A stretch of 64,000 nucleotides of DNA from Planomonospora_B alba (GCF_039534085.1 NZ_BAAAUT010000034.1:23031-87030); one strand, 5' to 3'; shown: positions 32,779 through 41,881, counted from the stretch's first letter. The notes: generated from the sequence alone by a model not told the origin. Made by a program: numbers and translations.

Positions 32779-34098
32779 GTGACCCCCCCGAATCCCCCTG
32801 CCGAGCCGCCGGAGGCCGTCGCCGAGGCCCTCCTCGCCGGCCACGAGGAGCTCATCGCGAGCACTGCGCCGTCGGAGAACCTGCCCAGAGTCGGCGTCTG
32901 GACCATCACGGTCTACGCGCTGACGATGTTCGGTTTCCAGCTGACGTTGCTGCTGCCGGCCCTGTTCAGCCTCGCCTACAAGGTGCAGTTGATCGATCCG
33001 GCGAACAAGGATGCGAGCCTGGGCCTGGTCGTCGGTCTCGGCATGCTGATCAGCCTCATCGTGAGCCTTCCGGTGGGCGTGCTGAGCGACGGAACCCGGC
33101 TGGGGTGGGGACGGCGCAGACCCTTCCTCGCGGCGGGTCTGGTGCTGTCGGCTCTCGGCGCGCTGATCATCGCCGTCTCCCCGACGATTTCGGTCATGGT
33201 CTCCGGCTATGCCGTCGTGGGAATAGCCAATGCCGCGATCAGCGCCGCCATCAACCCGTTCCTCGCCGAACAGGTGCCCGCCGAGCAGCGCGGCAGGGTC
33301 GGGGCGCTCGGTGGAGTGGCCTCCGCGCTCGCGGGCGTCGGGTCGACACTGCTCGGCAGTTTCCTGACCGGAAACATCTATGTGCTGTTCCTGACCCCGG
33401 TGGCCGTCCTCGCCGTCACCGCACTGCTGTACCTGCTGGTGATCCCTGATCAGCGGGCACCGGAGAAGCTGCGGGTCGGATCGATCCTCGACGTGTTCAG
33501 GAACCTGTGGTTCAACCCGCTCAAGCACCCCGACTTCGCGCTGGTCTGGATCGGGAAGTTCTGTCTGTCGGTCGGATCCACGTTCTTCACCACCTACCAG
33601 TTCTACCTTCTGCTGGACCGCTTGGGCTTCACCGCCGAGCAGGCAGGGCGTCAGCTCGCGGCTGTCGGCGGGCTCAGCCTGCTGGCTCTGGTCGGCTTCT
33701 CGATCGCCGGCGGGACGCTCTCCGACCGGTTCAAGCGGCGGAAGGTCTTCATCTACCTCGCGGCCGGGCTCATCATCGCCGGGCTCGGAGCGGCCGCGAC
33801 CGCGTCCTCGTTCCTGCTCTTCGCCGTCGGCGGGATCCTGCTGTCGGCGGGCACCGGCGCGTTCAGCTCGGTCGACCTCGCCCTCGCCTCGGACGTCCTG
33901 CCCGAGAAGGACGAGGCGGGCAAGTACATGAGCATCTACTACCTCTCCTCCACCCTCGCTGGCGCCCTCGCCCCGCTGATCGCCCCGGTAATCCTGCGGC
34001 TCGGCGGCGGAGGGAACTACGGTGTCCTGTTCGCATCGGGAGCGGTCCTCACGCTCGGCACCATCGTGACCGCCTCGAGGATCCGCAGCGTGCGCTGA
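32779..34098 (+). CDS. MFS transporter, sugar/glycoside-type
   Basis: 439 aa from a GTG at 32779 (GGAGG 4 nt upstream). About 12 membrane segments after a 35-residue cytosolic N-terminus. MFS loop motifs are seen (LSDGTRLGWGRRRPFLAAG after helix 2, and GGTLSDRFKRRKVF after helix 8). The GWGRRRPF loop recalls sucrose- and glycoside-type (GPH-like/SUT) carriers. It shares the operator region with the GH43-GH78 operon, so it probably imports the oligosaccharide or glycoside those enzymes split. Confidence 0.85.
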   Translation: MTPPNPPAEPPEAVAEALLAGHEELIASTAPSENLPRVGVWTITVYALTMFGFQLTLLLPALFSLAYKVQLIDPANKDASLGLVVGLGMLISLIVSLPVGVLSDGTRLGWGRRRPFLAAGLVLSALGALIIAVSPTISVMVSGYAVVGIANAAISAAINPFLAEQVPAEQRGRVGALGGVASALAGVGSTLLGSFLTGNIYVLFLTPVAVLAVTALLYLLVIPDQRAPEKLRVGSILDVFRNLWFNPLKHPDFALVWIGKFCLSVGSTFFTTYQFYLLLDRLGFTAEQAGRQLAAVGGLSLLALVGFSIAGGTLSDRFKRRKVFIYLAAGLIIAGLGAAATASSFLLFAVGGILLSAGTGAFSSVDLALASDVLPEKDEAGKYMSIYYLSSTLAGALAPLIAPVILRLGGGGNYGVLFASGAVLTLGTIVTASRIRSVR

Positions 34099-34122
34099 CA
34101 TCCAGCCGACCGTGACCACGCC

Positions 34123-34162
34123 GAAGGGCCGGTGCCACCGCCTTGAGCGACACCGGCCCTTC
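34123..34162. terminator. Bidirectional hairpin between MFS and GH1
   Basis: GAAGGGCCGGTG (34123-34134) pairs perfectly with CACCGGCCCTTC (34151-34162), loop 16 nt, followed by a pyrimidine-rich stretch. It sits in the 72-bp gap between two convergent genes. Confidence 0.75.
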
Positions 34163-34170
34163 TCCTCTTC

Positions 34171-35337
34171 TCAGATCATGTTGGCTTTCGCGACGGCGCC
34201 AAGCCAGCTCAGGCTGGGTTTGGGACGGCGTTCGAAGGTCTGGTGATCGACGGCGACGAGCCCGAAGGTGGGTTCCCAGCGGCCCCATTCGTAGTTGTCG
34301 AGGAGACTCCAGTGCAGATACCCGCGGACGTCGACACCGTCCTCGATGGCGTCTCGGAGGTGACCGAGAGCCGCTCGGGTGTAAGCGATACGGCGTTCGT
34401 CATCGTCGGTGGCCAGGCCGTTCTCGGTGATGAGGATGGGGACGTCGCCCACGACGTCGCGAGTGTGGCGTACGGCGATGCCGATGGCGTCGGGCCGGTA
34501 CGCCCAGCCCATCAGGGTGTTGTCGGGGTGGTCAGGATGCGGCAGGATTCCGTGCCGGTCGACGAGCTGGCTCGTGTAGGTCTGGACGCCGACGAAGTCG
34601 TCATGACGGGCGGGTTCGAGATACATGTCCTCCCAGATCCACTGCACCTCGGCCAGTTTGGCCTCGCCGCCCGGGGCCGCCTGGAACGCCTGGTTGCCGA
34701 TCGTCCAGCCGACCCTGGCCCCCACCAGGTCACGGATCAGCGGCGCAACCGTCTTGTGGGCGCTGACCAGGGCGGCGCCGATCTCCTCGTCGGGCAGCAT
34801 GCCCGGGGGGAACTCCTGGCCCGCGCCGATTCGCCGGGCGCCGTGCATGAGCGCCACGACGTTGGGCTCGTTGAAGGTGCAGACCCACTCCACACCGTCG
34901 AGAATCGAACACACCTGCTCGGCATAGCGCGCGAACAGATCGATTGCGTCGGCGGCGAGCCATCCTCCCGCTTCGCCGAACCAGACCGGTTGCGTGAAGT
35001 GATGCAGCGTGACGATCGGTGTCAGGCCCAGGCTGCGAGCGGTGTCGATCATCCGCCGATAGTGGGCGAGCAGCGCTCGGGAGAAATGTCCACGCGCAGG
35101 TTCGATCCGGGCCCACTCGACGCTGAACCTGTAGGCGTTGAACCCGGCCTGCGCGAGCAGCCGCATGTCCTCCTCGAAGCGGTGGTAGCCGTCGAGCGCG
35201 TCGCCGCTGGGTTGCATGCCGGGCCGGGAGTGTTCGAGCTGCCACCAGTCGCTGTTGACGTTGTTTCCCTCGATCTGATGGGCTGCGGTCGAGGCACCCC
35301 ACAGGAAGTCGGCTGGGAACGGACGCGGCATGTGCAT
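34171..35337 (-). CDS. GH1 beta-glycosidase (ABC operon)
   Basis: 388 aa. The N-terminus FPADFLWGASTAAHQIEGNN is standard for GH1. Acid/base Glu157 is in TFNEPN and nucleophile Glu305 in ITENG. Shorter than many GH1 enzymes (about 450 aa) but ends with the usual RRPKPS. No signal peptide. It lies 184 bp downstream of the ABC permease genes and is probably the intracellular hydrolase for the imported sugar. A close paralogue is at 41900. The start could also be the ATG at 35331. Confidence 0.92.
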   Translation of the reverse strand: MHMPRPFPADFLWGASTAAHQIEGNNVNSDWWQLEHSRPGMQPSGDALDGYHRFEEDMRLLAQAGFNAYRFSVEWARIEPARGHFSRALLAHYRRMIDTARSLGLTPIVTLHHFTQPVWFGEAGGWLAADAIDLFARYAEQVCSILDGVEWVCTFNEPNVVALMHGARRIGAGQEFPPGMLPDEEIGAALVSAHKTVAPLIRDLVGARVGWTIGNQAFQAAPGGEAKLAEVQWIWEDMYLEPARHDDFVGVQTYTSQLVDRHGILPHPDHPDNTLMGWAYRPDAIGIAVRHTRDVVGDVPILITENGLATDDDERRIAYTRAALGHLRDAIEDGVDVRGYLHWSLLDNYEWGRWEPTFGLVAVDHQTFERRPKPSLSWLGAVAKANMI

Positions 35338-35361
35338 AGGTGTCTCATTCTTCGTCGGCAG

Positions 35362-35374
35362 AGTTCATGGAACT
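35362..35374. promoter_or_regulatory. Palindrome upstream of GH1
   Basis: AGTTC-ATG-GAACT lies 25 bp upstream of the GH1 start within the 184-bp gap to the permease gene. It may be an operator for a separate GH1 transcript; no copy is seen in front of the binding-protein gene. Confidence 0.3.
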
Positions 35375-35521
35375 TCTGAATTGGTTGGCACCGGGACGGG
35401 ATGTGCTCGCCGTCGTCCCTCGACGCGCCGCCGGTTCGACGCGCCGCCGGTGAGCCGGGCGGCGAACCGCGCTGGCGGGGCGTAGAGATGATCACGTCTG
35501 AATGGGCACCGCTGGTTCCGG

Positions 35522-36415
35522 TCAACCTTTGACTCCGGACGCGACGACGCTCCGGACGAAGTGACGCTGGGCGAACAAGAAGATCAGCAGCACAGGTATG
35601 ACGTAGAGGGCGGCGGCGGCCGCCTGCACGGTCGGCAGAGGATTGCCGCGCGGATCCTGGTACCAGGCTGTGATGGCCACGGACAGCGTCGTGTGGTCGA
35701 TGTCCAGCAGCAAGGCGGGAGCGATGTAGTCGCCCCAGCTCCAGGTGAAGGAGAGCAGGAACGCCGTGATCAGCACGGGACGGGACAGGGGAAGGAAGAC
35801 CCTGACGAAGATCCGGCCCCAGCCGCAGCCGTCGATGATCGCCGCGTCCTCCAGTTCGCGTGGGATCGCCGCGAAGAACTGCCGGAACAGGAACACCAGG
35901 AAGGGCGAGGCGGCCAGCCCCCACAGGACCCACGGCCAGTAGGTGTTGACGAGCCCGAGTCGCGAGAACAGCACGTATGTCGGCAGGAGCGTCAGGACCT
36001 GGGGCAGCATCATCGTGGACAGCAGCACGAGGAACATGGCGCGCTTGCCGGGGGCTCGCAGCCGGGCGAATCCGAACCCGACCACCGCGCTGGACACGGT
36101 GATGAGAACCGCGTAGATGGTGGCCAGGAACAACGAGTTCATCGCGTAGGCGGGAAAGTTGATGTCCGTGAGCGCGTGCCCGAAATTGCTCCACTGCGCC
36201 TGCTCGGGCAGGACCTTGGCGGGCACCGCCACCCACTCCTCGCGGGTTTTGAGTGCGGCCAGCAGCAGCCAGAAGATCGGGCCGACGAAGATCACGGCGA
36301 GGGCCAGGAGGAGGACGTACACGCCGCCCGCGCTCCGGCGTTTGCGCCGCGGCCGTGCTCGGGACGGGTGGGATCGGCCGGTGTGCACGGGGCGGCTGCT
36401 AACGGTCTGCATCAC
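35522..36415 (-). CDS. ABC sugar transporter permease (MalG-type)
   Basis: 297 aa with an N-terminal basic segment and about six membrane helices. The cytoplasmic EAA loop is seen as ELEDAAIIDGCGWGRIFVRVFLPLSRP. It pairs with the MalF-type protein at 36399, overlapping it by 17 bp. Imports the sugar delivered by the lipoprotein at 37330. No ATPase gene is in the cluster, so a shared MsiK-like ATPase elsewhere is likely, as is common in actinomycetes. Confidence 0.92.
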   Translation of the reverse strand: MMQTVSSRPVHTGRSHPSRARPRRKRRSAGGVYVLLLALAVIFVGPIFWLLLAALKTREEWVAVPAKVLPEQAQWSNFGHALTDINFPAYAMNSLFLATIYAVLITVSSAVVGFGFARLRAPGKRAMFLVLLSTMMLPQVLTLLPTYVLFSRLGLVNTYWPWVLWGLAASPFLVFLFRQFFAAIPRELEDAAIIDGCGWGRIFVRVFLPLSRPVLITAFLLSFTWSWGDYIAPALLLDIDHTTLSVAITAWYQDPRGNPLPTVQAAAAALYVIPVLLIFLFAQRHFVRSVVASGVKG

Positions 36416-37322
36416 TGTTGACCTCGTAATGGACCCACCAGCGGCTCGACCGCTGTACCAGCAGGGTGAAGGTGAGGATGATGACGAAGAAGACCCACAA
36501 CATCGCCGAGCCGTAGCCGAAGCGGTTGTTGAGGAAGAACTCCTCCCACACCTGCACCATGTACAGGTGTGTGCTCTCCGGCACCTGACCGACTATCGAG
36601 ATGCTGTTGGTCTCGGCCAGCAGCAACGGTTGGACGACGATCTGGAGGGTCGCGATGATGCCGGTGACCACCTGGAAGTACAGCACCGGCGAGATCAAGG
36701 GTACCGTCACGTGGCGGAACGCCTTCCAGCGCCCAGCGCCGTCTACCCGGGCCGCATCCTCGAGTTCCCTGGGGACGCCCTGGAGAGCGGCGAGCATGAT
36801 GACCATGCCACCGCCGAGGCCCCACAGGGTCAGGACGATGAGCGCGTAGAAGGCCATCGGGTCGACCAGCCAGGTGATCGCGTCCACTCCGACAACTTCG
36901 AGGATGGCGTTGAGGACACCCGCGTCCCTGTTCAGGACCAGTTTCCACATGATGGCCGTCGCCACGACCGGCACAACCGACGGCAGGTAGAAGACGGTGC
37001 GCCAGAGCCCCACCGCCTTCAGCCTGCGGTTGAGCAGCACCGCCAGACCGAGCGACCCTGCGACGCTGAGCGGCACCACGATTGCGGTGTACCCGATAGT
37101 CCTGAGCAGAGCAGCCCAGGCGTATTCATCGCCGAGCAACTCGACGTAGTTGCGCAAGCCGACCCAGCGCCAACGCGGCGAGCTGCCGTCGAAGTTGGTC
37201 AGGCTCGTGGCGAACGCGTAAACCAGGGGTGCGGCGGTCAGGAGGAGAAAGCCCACCGCCCACGGCCCCACGAACAGATAGAAGGTCCGCCTCGGATAGC
37301 GGGACCAGCTACGTTGTGCCAT
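36399..37322 (-). CDS. ABC sugar transporter permease (MalF-type)
   Basis: 307 aa, about six membrane helices. EAA loop ELEDAARVDGAGRWKAFRHVTVPLISP. The N-terminus RRTFYLFVGPWAVGFLLLTA is typical of UgpA/MalF permeases. It follows the binding-protein gene by 7 bp and overlaps the MalG-type gene. Confidence 0.92.
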   Translation of the reverse strand: MAQRSWSRYPRRTFYLFVGPWAVGFLLLTAAPLVYAFATSLTNFDGSSPRWRWVGLRNYVELLGDEYAWAALLRTIGYTAIVVPLSVAGSLGLAVLLNRRLKAVGLWRTVFYLPSVVPVVATAIMWKLVLNRDAGVLNAILEVVGVDAITWLVDPMAFYALIVLTLWGLGGGMVIMLAALQGVPRELEDAARVDGAGRWKAFRHVTVPLISPVLYFQVVTGIIATLQIVVQPLLLAETNSISIVGQVPESTHLYMVQVWEEFFLNNRFGYGSAMLWVFFVIILTFTLLVQRSSRWWVHYEVNSDADR

Positions 37323-37329
37323 ACCGGTC

Positions 37330-38688
37330 TCAGCCGATCCGCTCTTTGCCCTGCTTCAGCAACTTGTTGATTTCGACGGTGGCCGCCGCGCAAGCCGCGT
37401 CGACGGTCTGCTGCTTCTTGATCGCCCGCTGCAGTTGCTTGTCCAGCGCGACGTGGCACGCGTCGGTGGAGACGTACGGCGATTCCGGCAGCGGGACCGC
37501 GTACTGCAGTTCGTTCTGAGCGACGGTGTAGGCCTGCTTCTGGTAGGGCAGGTCCTGCGGCAGCTTCGAGGCCAGGGACTTCAGCCCCGGAATACCCCAC
37601 CCGCTCTTGGCTCGTTCCTCGGCGGGCGGGCCGGCCATGAAGTACTCCATCAGCTTCCAGGCCTCGTCCTTGTGCTTGGCCTCCGCCGGAATCCACGCAC
37701 CCTGGCCGGAGTAGCTGGGGCTGACCCGCTTGTCGCCCATGATCGGGGCGGGCGCCATCCGGATGCTGCCGTTCAGCTCCTTGTTGTCGACGAAGTTGCC
37801 GCCGAACCAGTAGCCGTCCTGCGTGATCGCCATCCGCTTGGCGCTGAAGGTGGACATGTCGGAGCCGTCCGGCAGCGGGTTCAGCGAGGTCGGGCCGACT
37901 CCCGCCTGGCCGAAATCGACATACCACTGGAAGGCGCGGCGTGCGGCGGGCGTGTTGAAGTCGATCTCGGTCAGGTCCCCGTTGAACAGCTGGGCACCTT
38001 GCTGGAGGATCATCGTCGCGATGGGACCGATCAGGCTCCACGCCCATTCGAGCCCGAGGCCGAACACGAGGGTCTTGCCGCCGTCCTTGACCGTCAACCG
38101 CTTGGCGATAGTGAGCAGTTCGTCGTAGGTCGTCGGCTCGGAATCGCTCAGATAAGGCACCTTCGCCTTATCGAACAGGGCGGTGTTGTACCAGAGGGTG
38201 GCGTCCTGGCTCCAGTCCTTGACGATGCCGTAGTACCCGCCCTGGCCGATCTTGCGGCCGTCCCAGCGGAAGCTCTCGTTGACGGGCTGCAGGTCCTCCT
38301 TCTTCAGCACCTGGCTCTTGTCCAGGTACGGGGTCAGGTCGGTCGCGAGGCCGCGGGCGTTGGTGTTCGCGCTGCCGACGGCAGCACCGACCGTGATGTC
38401 CGGCGGGTTGCCGGAGGCGAGCATCGCGTTGAGACGGGCGAGGTCGTGCTCCAAGAACTGGATCTTGATGCCGGGATTCTTCGCCTCGAAGTCGGCGATC
38501 AGTTCCTTGGAGAGGTCCTGGGCGCCGAACATCGCGGTGATGGTCACCGCGCCCGTGCCCTTCGCACGCCCGCCGCTGGGCGACTTGCTGGACGGGCCTG
38601 CGTTGCATCCGCCGAGCAGGGGCACACCCGCGATTGCTGCCGCACCTGCGAGCAGCCGGCGCCTGCTGATCGGTTCAGATCTGGTCAT
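37330..38688 (-). CDS. ABC sugar-binding lipoprotein
   Basis: 452 aa from the ATG at 38688 (CAGGAGGTCGAC upstream). A twin-arginine-like n-region (ISRRRLLAG) precedes the lipobox LLGGC with Cys28. The mature protein is a family 1 extracellular solute-binding protein (AMFGAQDLSKELIADFEAKN, DITVGAAVGS). It captures an oligosaccharide outside the membrane for the two permeases. First gene of its operon, divergent from the TetR gene. Confidence 0.93.
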   Translation of the reverse strand: MTRSEPISRRRLLAGAAAIAGVPLLGGCNAGPSSKSPSGGRAKGTGAVTITAMFGAQDLSKELIADFEAKNPGIKIQFLEHDLARLNAMLASGNPPDITVGAAVGSANTNARGLATDLTPYLDKSQVLKKEDLQPVNESFRWDGRKIGQGGYYGIVKDWSQDATLWYNTALFDKAKVPYLSDSEPTTYDELLTIAKRLTVKDGGKTLVFGLGLEWAWSLIGPIATMILQQGAQLFNGDLTEIDFNTPAARRAFQWYVDFGQAGVGPTSLNPLPDGSDMSTFSAKRMAITQDGYWFGGNFVDNKELNGSIRMAPAPIMGDKRVSPSYSGQGAWIPAEAKHKDEAWKLMEYFMAGPPAEERAKSGWGIPGLKSLASKLPQDLPYQKQAYTVAQNELQYAVPLPESPYVSTDACHVALDKQLQRAIKKQQTVDAACAAATVEINKLLKQGKERIG

Positions 38689-38852
38689 GTCGACCTCCTG
38701 GCCACGGTGTGATCCGGACCCTTCCGCGGAGCCCGGGGGCGGATTGAGGTGACAGTACAACCAAACCCGAACACATGCTACATTTTCGTCGGGATCAGTT
38801 TTCCTTGAGATCAACTCGGTGTAACCATGTGCCCACCACCACGGAGAACCCG

Positions 38853-39551
38853 ATGACAAGCCCACCCGACGCCACTCGCCCTCAGGACCGCAGGGACTGC
38901 CGCGCTATGGTCTCTTCTGTGACCACGGCGAAACCCGCCCGCGCTCGAGGGCCGTATGCCAAGTCGGCGCAGCGCTGGCAGGAGATCCTCGAAGCGGCCA
39001 CGACCGTGTTCGCGACTCACGGCTACCGCGGCGGGTCGTTGCGCGACATCTCACGGCAGCTCAATTTGAGCCTGACCAGCATCGTTCATCACTTTGGAAC
39101 CAAGTACGAGCTCCTCGAAGCAGTTCTGGAACGGGCCGACAAGACCGTGGGCACGGGCTTCGCCGCATTCGACTTCGAGGCGGACTGCGCCGAGCGCGGG
39201 GTCGCTCTCGCCACCTTGGAGCGGGTACGGTCCAACCTGGAACGGCCGGAGTTGCTCAGGCTCCTGGCGATCCTCGCCGCCGAGTCATCCGCCCCCGAGC
39301 ATCCCGCCCACGACTGGTTCGTCAACAGGTACCGAACCAAGAAAGCAGCCCTGGCCGAAGCGTTCGCCTTCGACCAGGCGGAAGGCCGCATAGACGGCGC
39401 GCGTGACCCTGAACAGCTGAGCGCATCGCTCATCGGCACGTGGGACGGGCTCCAGCTCCAGTGGCTCATCGATCCGTCCACCGACATGGTGCGGGGCATG
39501 CGCGCTTTCTTTGAGTGGGCGGCCCCCGAGGCGCTGCAACCCGAATCGTAA
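38853..39551 (+). CDS. TetR-family regulator of the ABC sugar operon
   Basis: 232 aa from the ATG at 38853 (GGAG upstream). The HTH lies in the segment ILEAATTVFATHGYRGGSLR, DISRQLNLSLTSIVHHFGTK. The C-terminal ligand domain is unassigned. The 164-bp gap to the divergent binding-protein gene contains AT-rich sequence and GATCA repeats (near 38797 and 38813), but no clear palindrome. Regulation of the importer is inferred from divergence. The start could be further upstream (38775) or at 38907. Confidence 0.86.
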   Translation: MTSPPDATRPQDRRDCRAMVSSVTTAKPARARGPYAKSAQRWQEILEAATTVFATHGYRGGSLRDISRQLNLSLTSIVHHFGTKYELLEAVLERADKTVGTGFAAFDFEADCAERGVALATLERVRSNLERPELLRLLAILAAESSAPEHPAHDWFVNRYRTKKAALAEAFAFDQAEGRIDGARDPEQLSASLIGTWDGLQLQWLIDPSTDMVRGMRAFFEWAAPEALQPES

Positions 39552-39580
39552 GCAAGGCGTCTAGGCGTTCCGCCACGTTT

Positions 39581-39667
39581 TTCGCGAGTATGACGTCGCA
39601 TTATTTTGGCGCACCCATTTCGCGAATACACCTCCTTATTGACAATGGAAACCGCCCGTGTTTCGAT
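39581..39667 (+). promoter_or_regulatory. GH10 promoter with repeated TTCGCGA boxes
   Basis: TTCGCGAGTA (39581-39590) and TTCGCGAATA (39619-39628) are direct repeats 38 bp apart. They stand upstream of TTGACA (39639-39644), a 17-bp spacer and TTCGAT (39662-39667). The region is AT-rich. The repeats may bind a regulator; which one is unknown. Confidence 0.5.
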
Positions 39668-39737
39668 GTGCGACTAAATCGGGGATTGGCCATGGCTTGT
39701 GCCTCTTTCGAAGATCACAGGACCGGAGGAAATTCCA

Positions 39738-41030
39738 GTGGAACGCCATCAATCACCCGCCGGGGAAGCAAGGCCGTCAGGAAATCAATCAATCCACGGC
39801 AACAATCGTCGCGGGCTTCGAAAGTTCAGAGCGTTCGTGATCACCGTAGTGCTCACGCTCGTCGTCGGTGCGTACCTCCCGGCGACGCCGGCCAGCGCAG
39901 CGGTTCTCAGTCTTCGCGATAAGGCCGCCGAGGCGGGGATTCTCATCGGCTCCGGAGCGGTCAACCCCGCCTACCTCGACGACCCGCAGTTCGCGCGGGT
40001 GCTTCCGCAGCAGTTCAACAGCCTGTCACCCGAGAACGAACTCAAGTGGTCCTTCGTCCAGCCGGCGCAAGGCTCCTTCGACTTCTCGAAGCTCGACCGG
40101 CTCGTCGACTTCGCAGAAGAACACGACATGGCCGTGAAGGGCCACGGACTCATCTCCGGCTGCTGCAACCCGGCCTGGCTGGAGCAGATCCAGGATCCAA
40201 GTCGGCTGCACGCCGCGATCACCTCGCACTTCGAAGCGATCATGACTCGATACGCGGGAAAGATGGACCGGTGGGACGTGGCCACCGAGGTGTTCTCCAC
40301 CTTCGGCGGCACCGGGCTCGCGCCGAACTACTTCTACCAGGTCCTCGGGCCCGACTATCTGGCCAAGGTATTCCAGATCGCGCACGCGGCGGATCCCGAT
40401 GCCAAGCTGTTCATCAACGAATCCCTTGTGGAATATTATCCGGCGAAGCGCCAGGAGCTTTATGCGCTCGTCTCCGATCTGGTTGCCAGGGGTGTGCCCA
40501 TCCACGGTGTGGGTCTCGAAACGCACTTGACGCTCTCCCCGCCAGAACCCGGCGTCATCACCGAGATCGTGAACTCGTACAAGGCCCTGGGGCTCGAAGT
40601 CGCCATCACCGAGATGGACGTTCACCTGAACCCCGACGCGAATCATGACGTGAACCAGGCACAGATTTACTGGAGCGTCATTACCGAGGCGCTGGCAGCC
40701 GGAGTCCGTGACATCAGCTTCTGGGGCTTCACCGACAAGTACGCCTACACGTGGCTTCCGGGTGCCAAGCCGCTGATGTTCGATGAGAATTACCACCCGA
40801 AGCCGGCCTTCTTCGCCACCTGGGTCGCGCTGGCGCTGCACGCATGCGTCTCGCCCCAGAGAGCTTCGGGGTCGACCGGAGAAATCGCGCAGGCGCTCGT
40901 CACCTCCGGCACCGTCGACACCAGAGACGCTCCAAAGCTGACGAACATGCTGAGATCCGCCGCCAACGATCTCCGGACGCGCAACGCCGGAAGCGCCGCC
41001 ACAAGGGTCCAGTGGGCCAAGGTTCTGTAG
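39738..41030 (+). CDS. Secreted GH10-like protein with altered active site
   Basis: 430 aa from a GTG at 39738 (GACCGGAGG upstream). Signal peptide: basic residues 24-31, hydrophobic stretch 32-48, cleavage after ATPASA. GH10 landmarks: SPENELKW, acid/base Glu184, nucleophile Glu292 in ITEMDVH, and WGFTDKYAYTWLPG near the end. Two changes from family consensus: WDVVNE is WDVATE (Asn to Thr at 183), and the HTLVWHSQ strand reads HGLISGCC, losing the conserved Trp-His. Probably a xylanase relative with a different specificity. The only exported enzyme of the island. Confidence 0.85.
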   Translation: MERHQSPAGEARPSGNQSIHGNNRRGLRKFRAFVITVVLTLVVGAYLPATPASAAVLSLRDKAAEAGILIGSGAVNPAYLDDPQFARVLPQQFNSLSPENELKWSFVQPAQGSFDFSKLDRLVDFAEEHDMAVKGHGLISGCCNPAWLEQIQDPSRLHAAITSHFEAIMTRYAGKMDRWDVATEVFSTFGGTGLAPNYFYQVLGPDYLAKVFQIAHAADPDAKLFINESLVEYYPAKRQELYALVSDLVARGVPIHGVGLETHLTLSPPEPGVITEIVNSYKALGLEVAITEMDVHLNPDANHDVNQAQIYWSVITEALAAGVRDISFWGFTDKYAYTWLPGAKPLMFDENYHPKPAFFATWVALALHACVSPQRASGSTGEIAQALVTSGTVDTRDAPKLTNMLRSAANDLRTRNAGSAATRVQWAKVL

Positions 41031-41120
41031 GACCTCTTGGACAGCGGTAGTCCCTCGTCCGGCGATGGGTAAAGGCGATCTCTTCCTACAGCAACTGGGG
41101 TGAGCGCGGTCGACCCGCTG

Positions 41121-41162
41121 GGCAGCGTCACCGGATCAGAACTGCGATCCGGTGGCGCTGCC
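41121..41162 (+). terminator. Strong hairpin after GH10
   Basis: Arms 41121-41137 and 41146-41162 (GGCAGCG...CACCGGATC / GATCCGGTG...CGCTGCC) form a 17-bp stem with one mismatch and an 8-nt loop. No T-run follows, as is common in actinomycetes. It is 90 bp past the GH10 stop. Confidence 0.65.
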
Positions 41163-41222
41163 CTTGTCGTCCGTTGGGGGAGCTCGGATCGCGTTGGCAC
41201 GAGCGATCCGGCGTCGACCGCC

Positions 41223-41240
41223 CGCCCGCGCAAGCGGGCG
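41223..41240 (+). terminator. Second short hairpin with GCAA loop
   Basis: CGCCCGC-GCAA-GCGGGCG, a 7-bp perfect stem with a GNRA-type tetraloop, upstream of the membrane-protein gene at 41313. It could end GH10 read-through. Confidence 0.4.
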
Positions 41241-41312
41241 TCAAGCACCGTGCAATCAACCACTCATAGAAACGCTCCTGGTAAGTACCGGAATCACGCC
41301 CCAGGAGCACCA

Positions 41313-41699
41313 ATGTTCGGCCTCATCATCACCGTCACCGTCCCCGCCATCGTCTTAGTCGTGATGGGCTTCGTCTTCCTTCCCGTCGTCAAGAACATGC
41401 AGGCGGGCAAGCGTATCCTGCAGACTGGAGTGCCCGCCCAGGCCATGATCGAGCACCTTGGCGAGACCGGCATCACGGTCAACGGCCAGCCCATGGTCGA
41501 GTTTGGCCTCCGTGTCCGGCAGGCGGACGGCCGCGAGTACGGCGTCACCCACCGGCAGATCCTGCCGCGCCTGATGATGGGCATGGTCACCATCGGCGCC
41601 GTGGTCCCCGTCAAGGTGGACATGGCCGAGCCTGAGAAGATCGTCATCGACTGGTCGGCCGTGCGCCCCGCCCACACTCCCGCCTGGCGGAAGGGCTGA
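41313..41699 (+). CDS. Small membrane-anchored protein, unknown function
   Basis: 128 aa from the ATG at 41313, with CAGGAGCACCA just upstream. One N-terminal membrane helix (MFGLIITVTVPAIVLVVMGF), then a cytosolic beta-rich domain (GVPAQAMIEHLGETGITVNG, PMVEFGLRVRQADGREYG, VVPVKVDMAEPEKIVID). This resembles DUF3592/OB-like small actinobacterial proteins in which a fluid hydrophobic anchor precedes a beta domain. No functional link to the sugar genes is visible. Confidence 0.72.
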   Translation: MFGLIITVTVPAIVLVVMGFVFLPVVKNMQAGKRILQTGVPAQAMIEHLGETGITVNGQPMVEFGLRVRQADGREYGVTHRQILPRLMMGMVTIGAVVPVKVDMAEPEKIVIDWSAVRPAHTPAWRKG

Positions 41700-41730
41700 T
41701 CACTCCTGCGACCGGAGAACCCGCTGAGGG

Positions 41731-41753
41731 CCGAGTCGCGAGCCGCCCTCTCA
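41731..41753. repeat. Solo terminal repeat of the IS5-type element
   Basis: The minus strand begins TGAGAGGGCGGCTCGCGA, matching the outer ends of the element at 59110-60566 (AGAGGGCGGTTCGCGAG at the left end) with few differences. No second end or transposase is nearby. It is probably the scar of a decayed or deleted copy. Confidence 0.45.
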
Positions 41754-41785
41754 ATCGGGACTCGATGATCGATGGTCCCGGTGAC

Positions 41786-41881
41786 TCAGTACGAGTAGAC
41801 GGAGCCGATGATCGGGAACGGAGCGCCGTCGACGGCGATATAGGAACCATTCCACCGGGGTGTCGCGGTGCTGTCGTTCAT
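41786..41881 (-). CDS. 31-codon small ORF downstream of GH1
   Basis: ATG at 41881, 18 nt after the GH1 stop at 41900, with GTGAGTCTCCAG before it and a stop at 41786. The peptide reads in part PRWNGSYIAVDGAPFPIIG and SVYSY. The composition looks like a protein N-terminus (a short beta-rich start) rather than a functional peptide. It may be the beginning of a truncated glycosidase gene, given the IS-end scar 33 bp further on. Confidence 0.35.
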   Translation of the reverse strand: MNDSTATPRWNGSYIAVDGAPFPIIGSVYSY

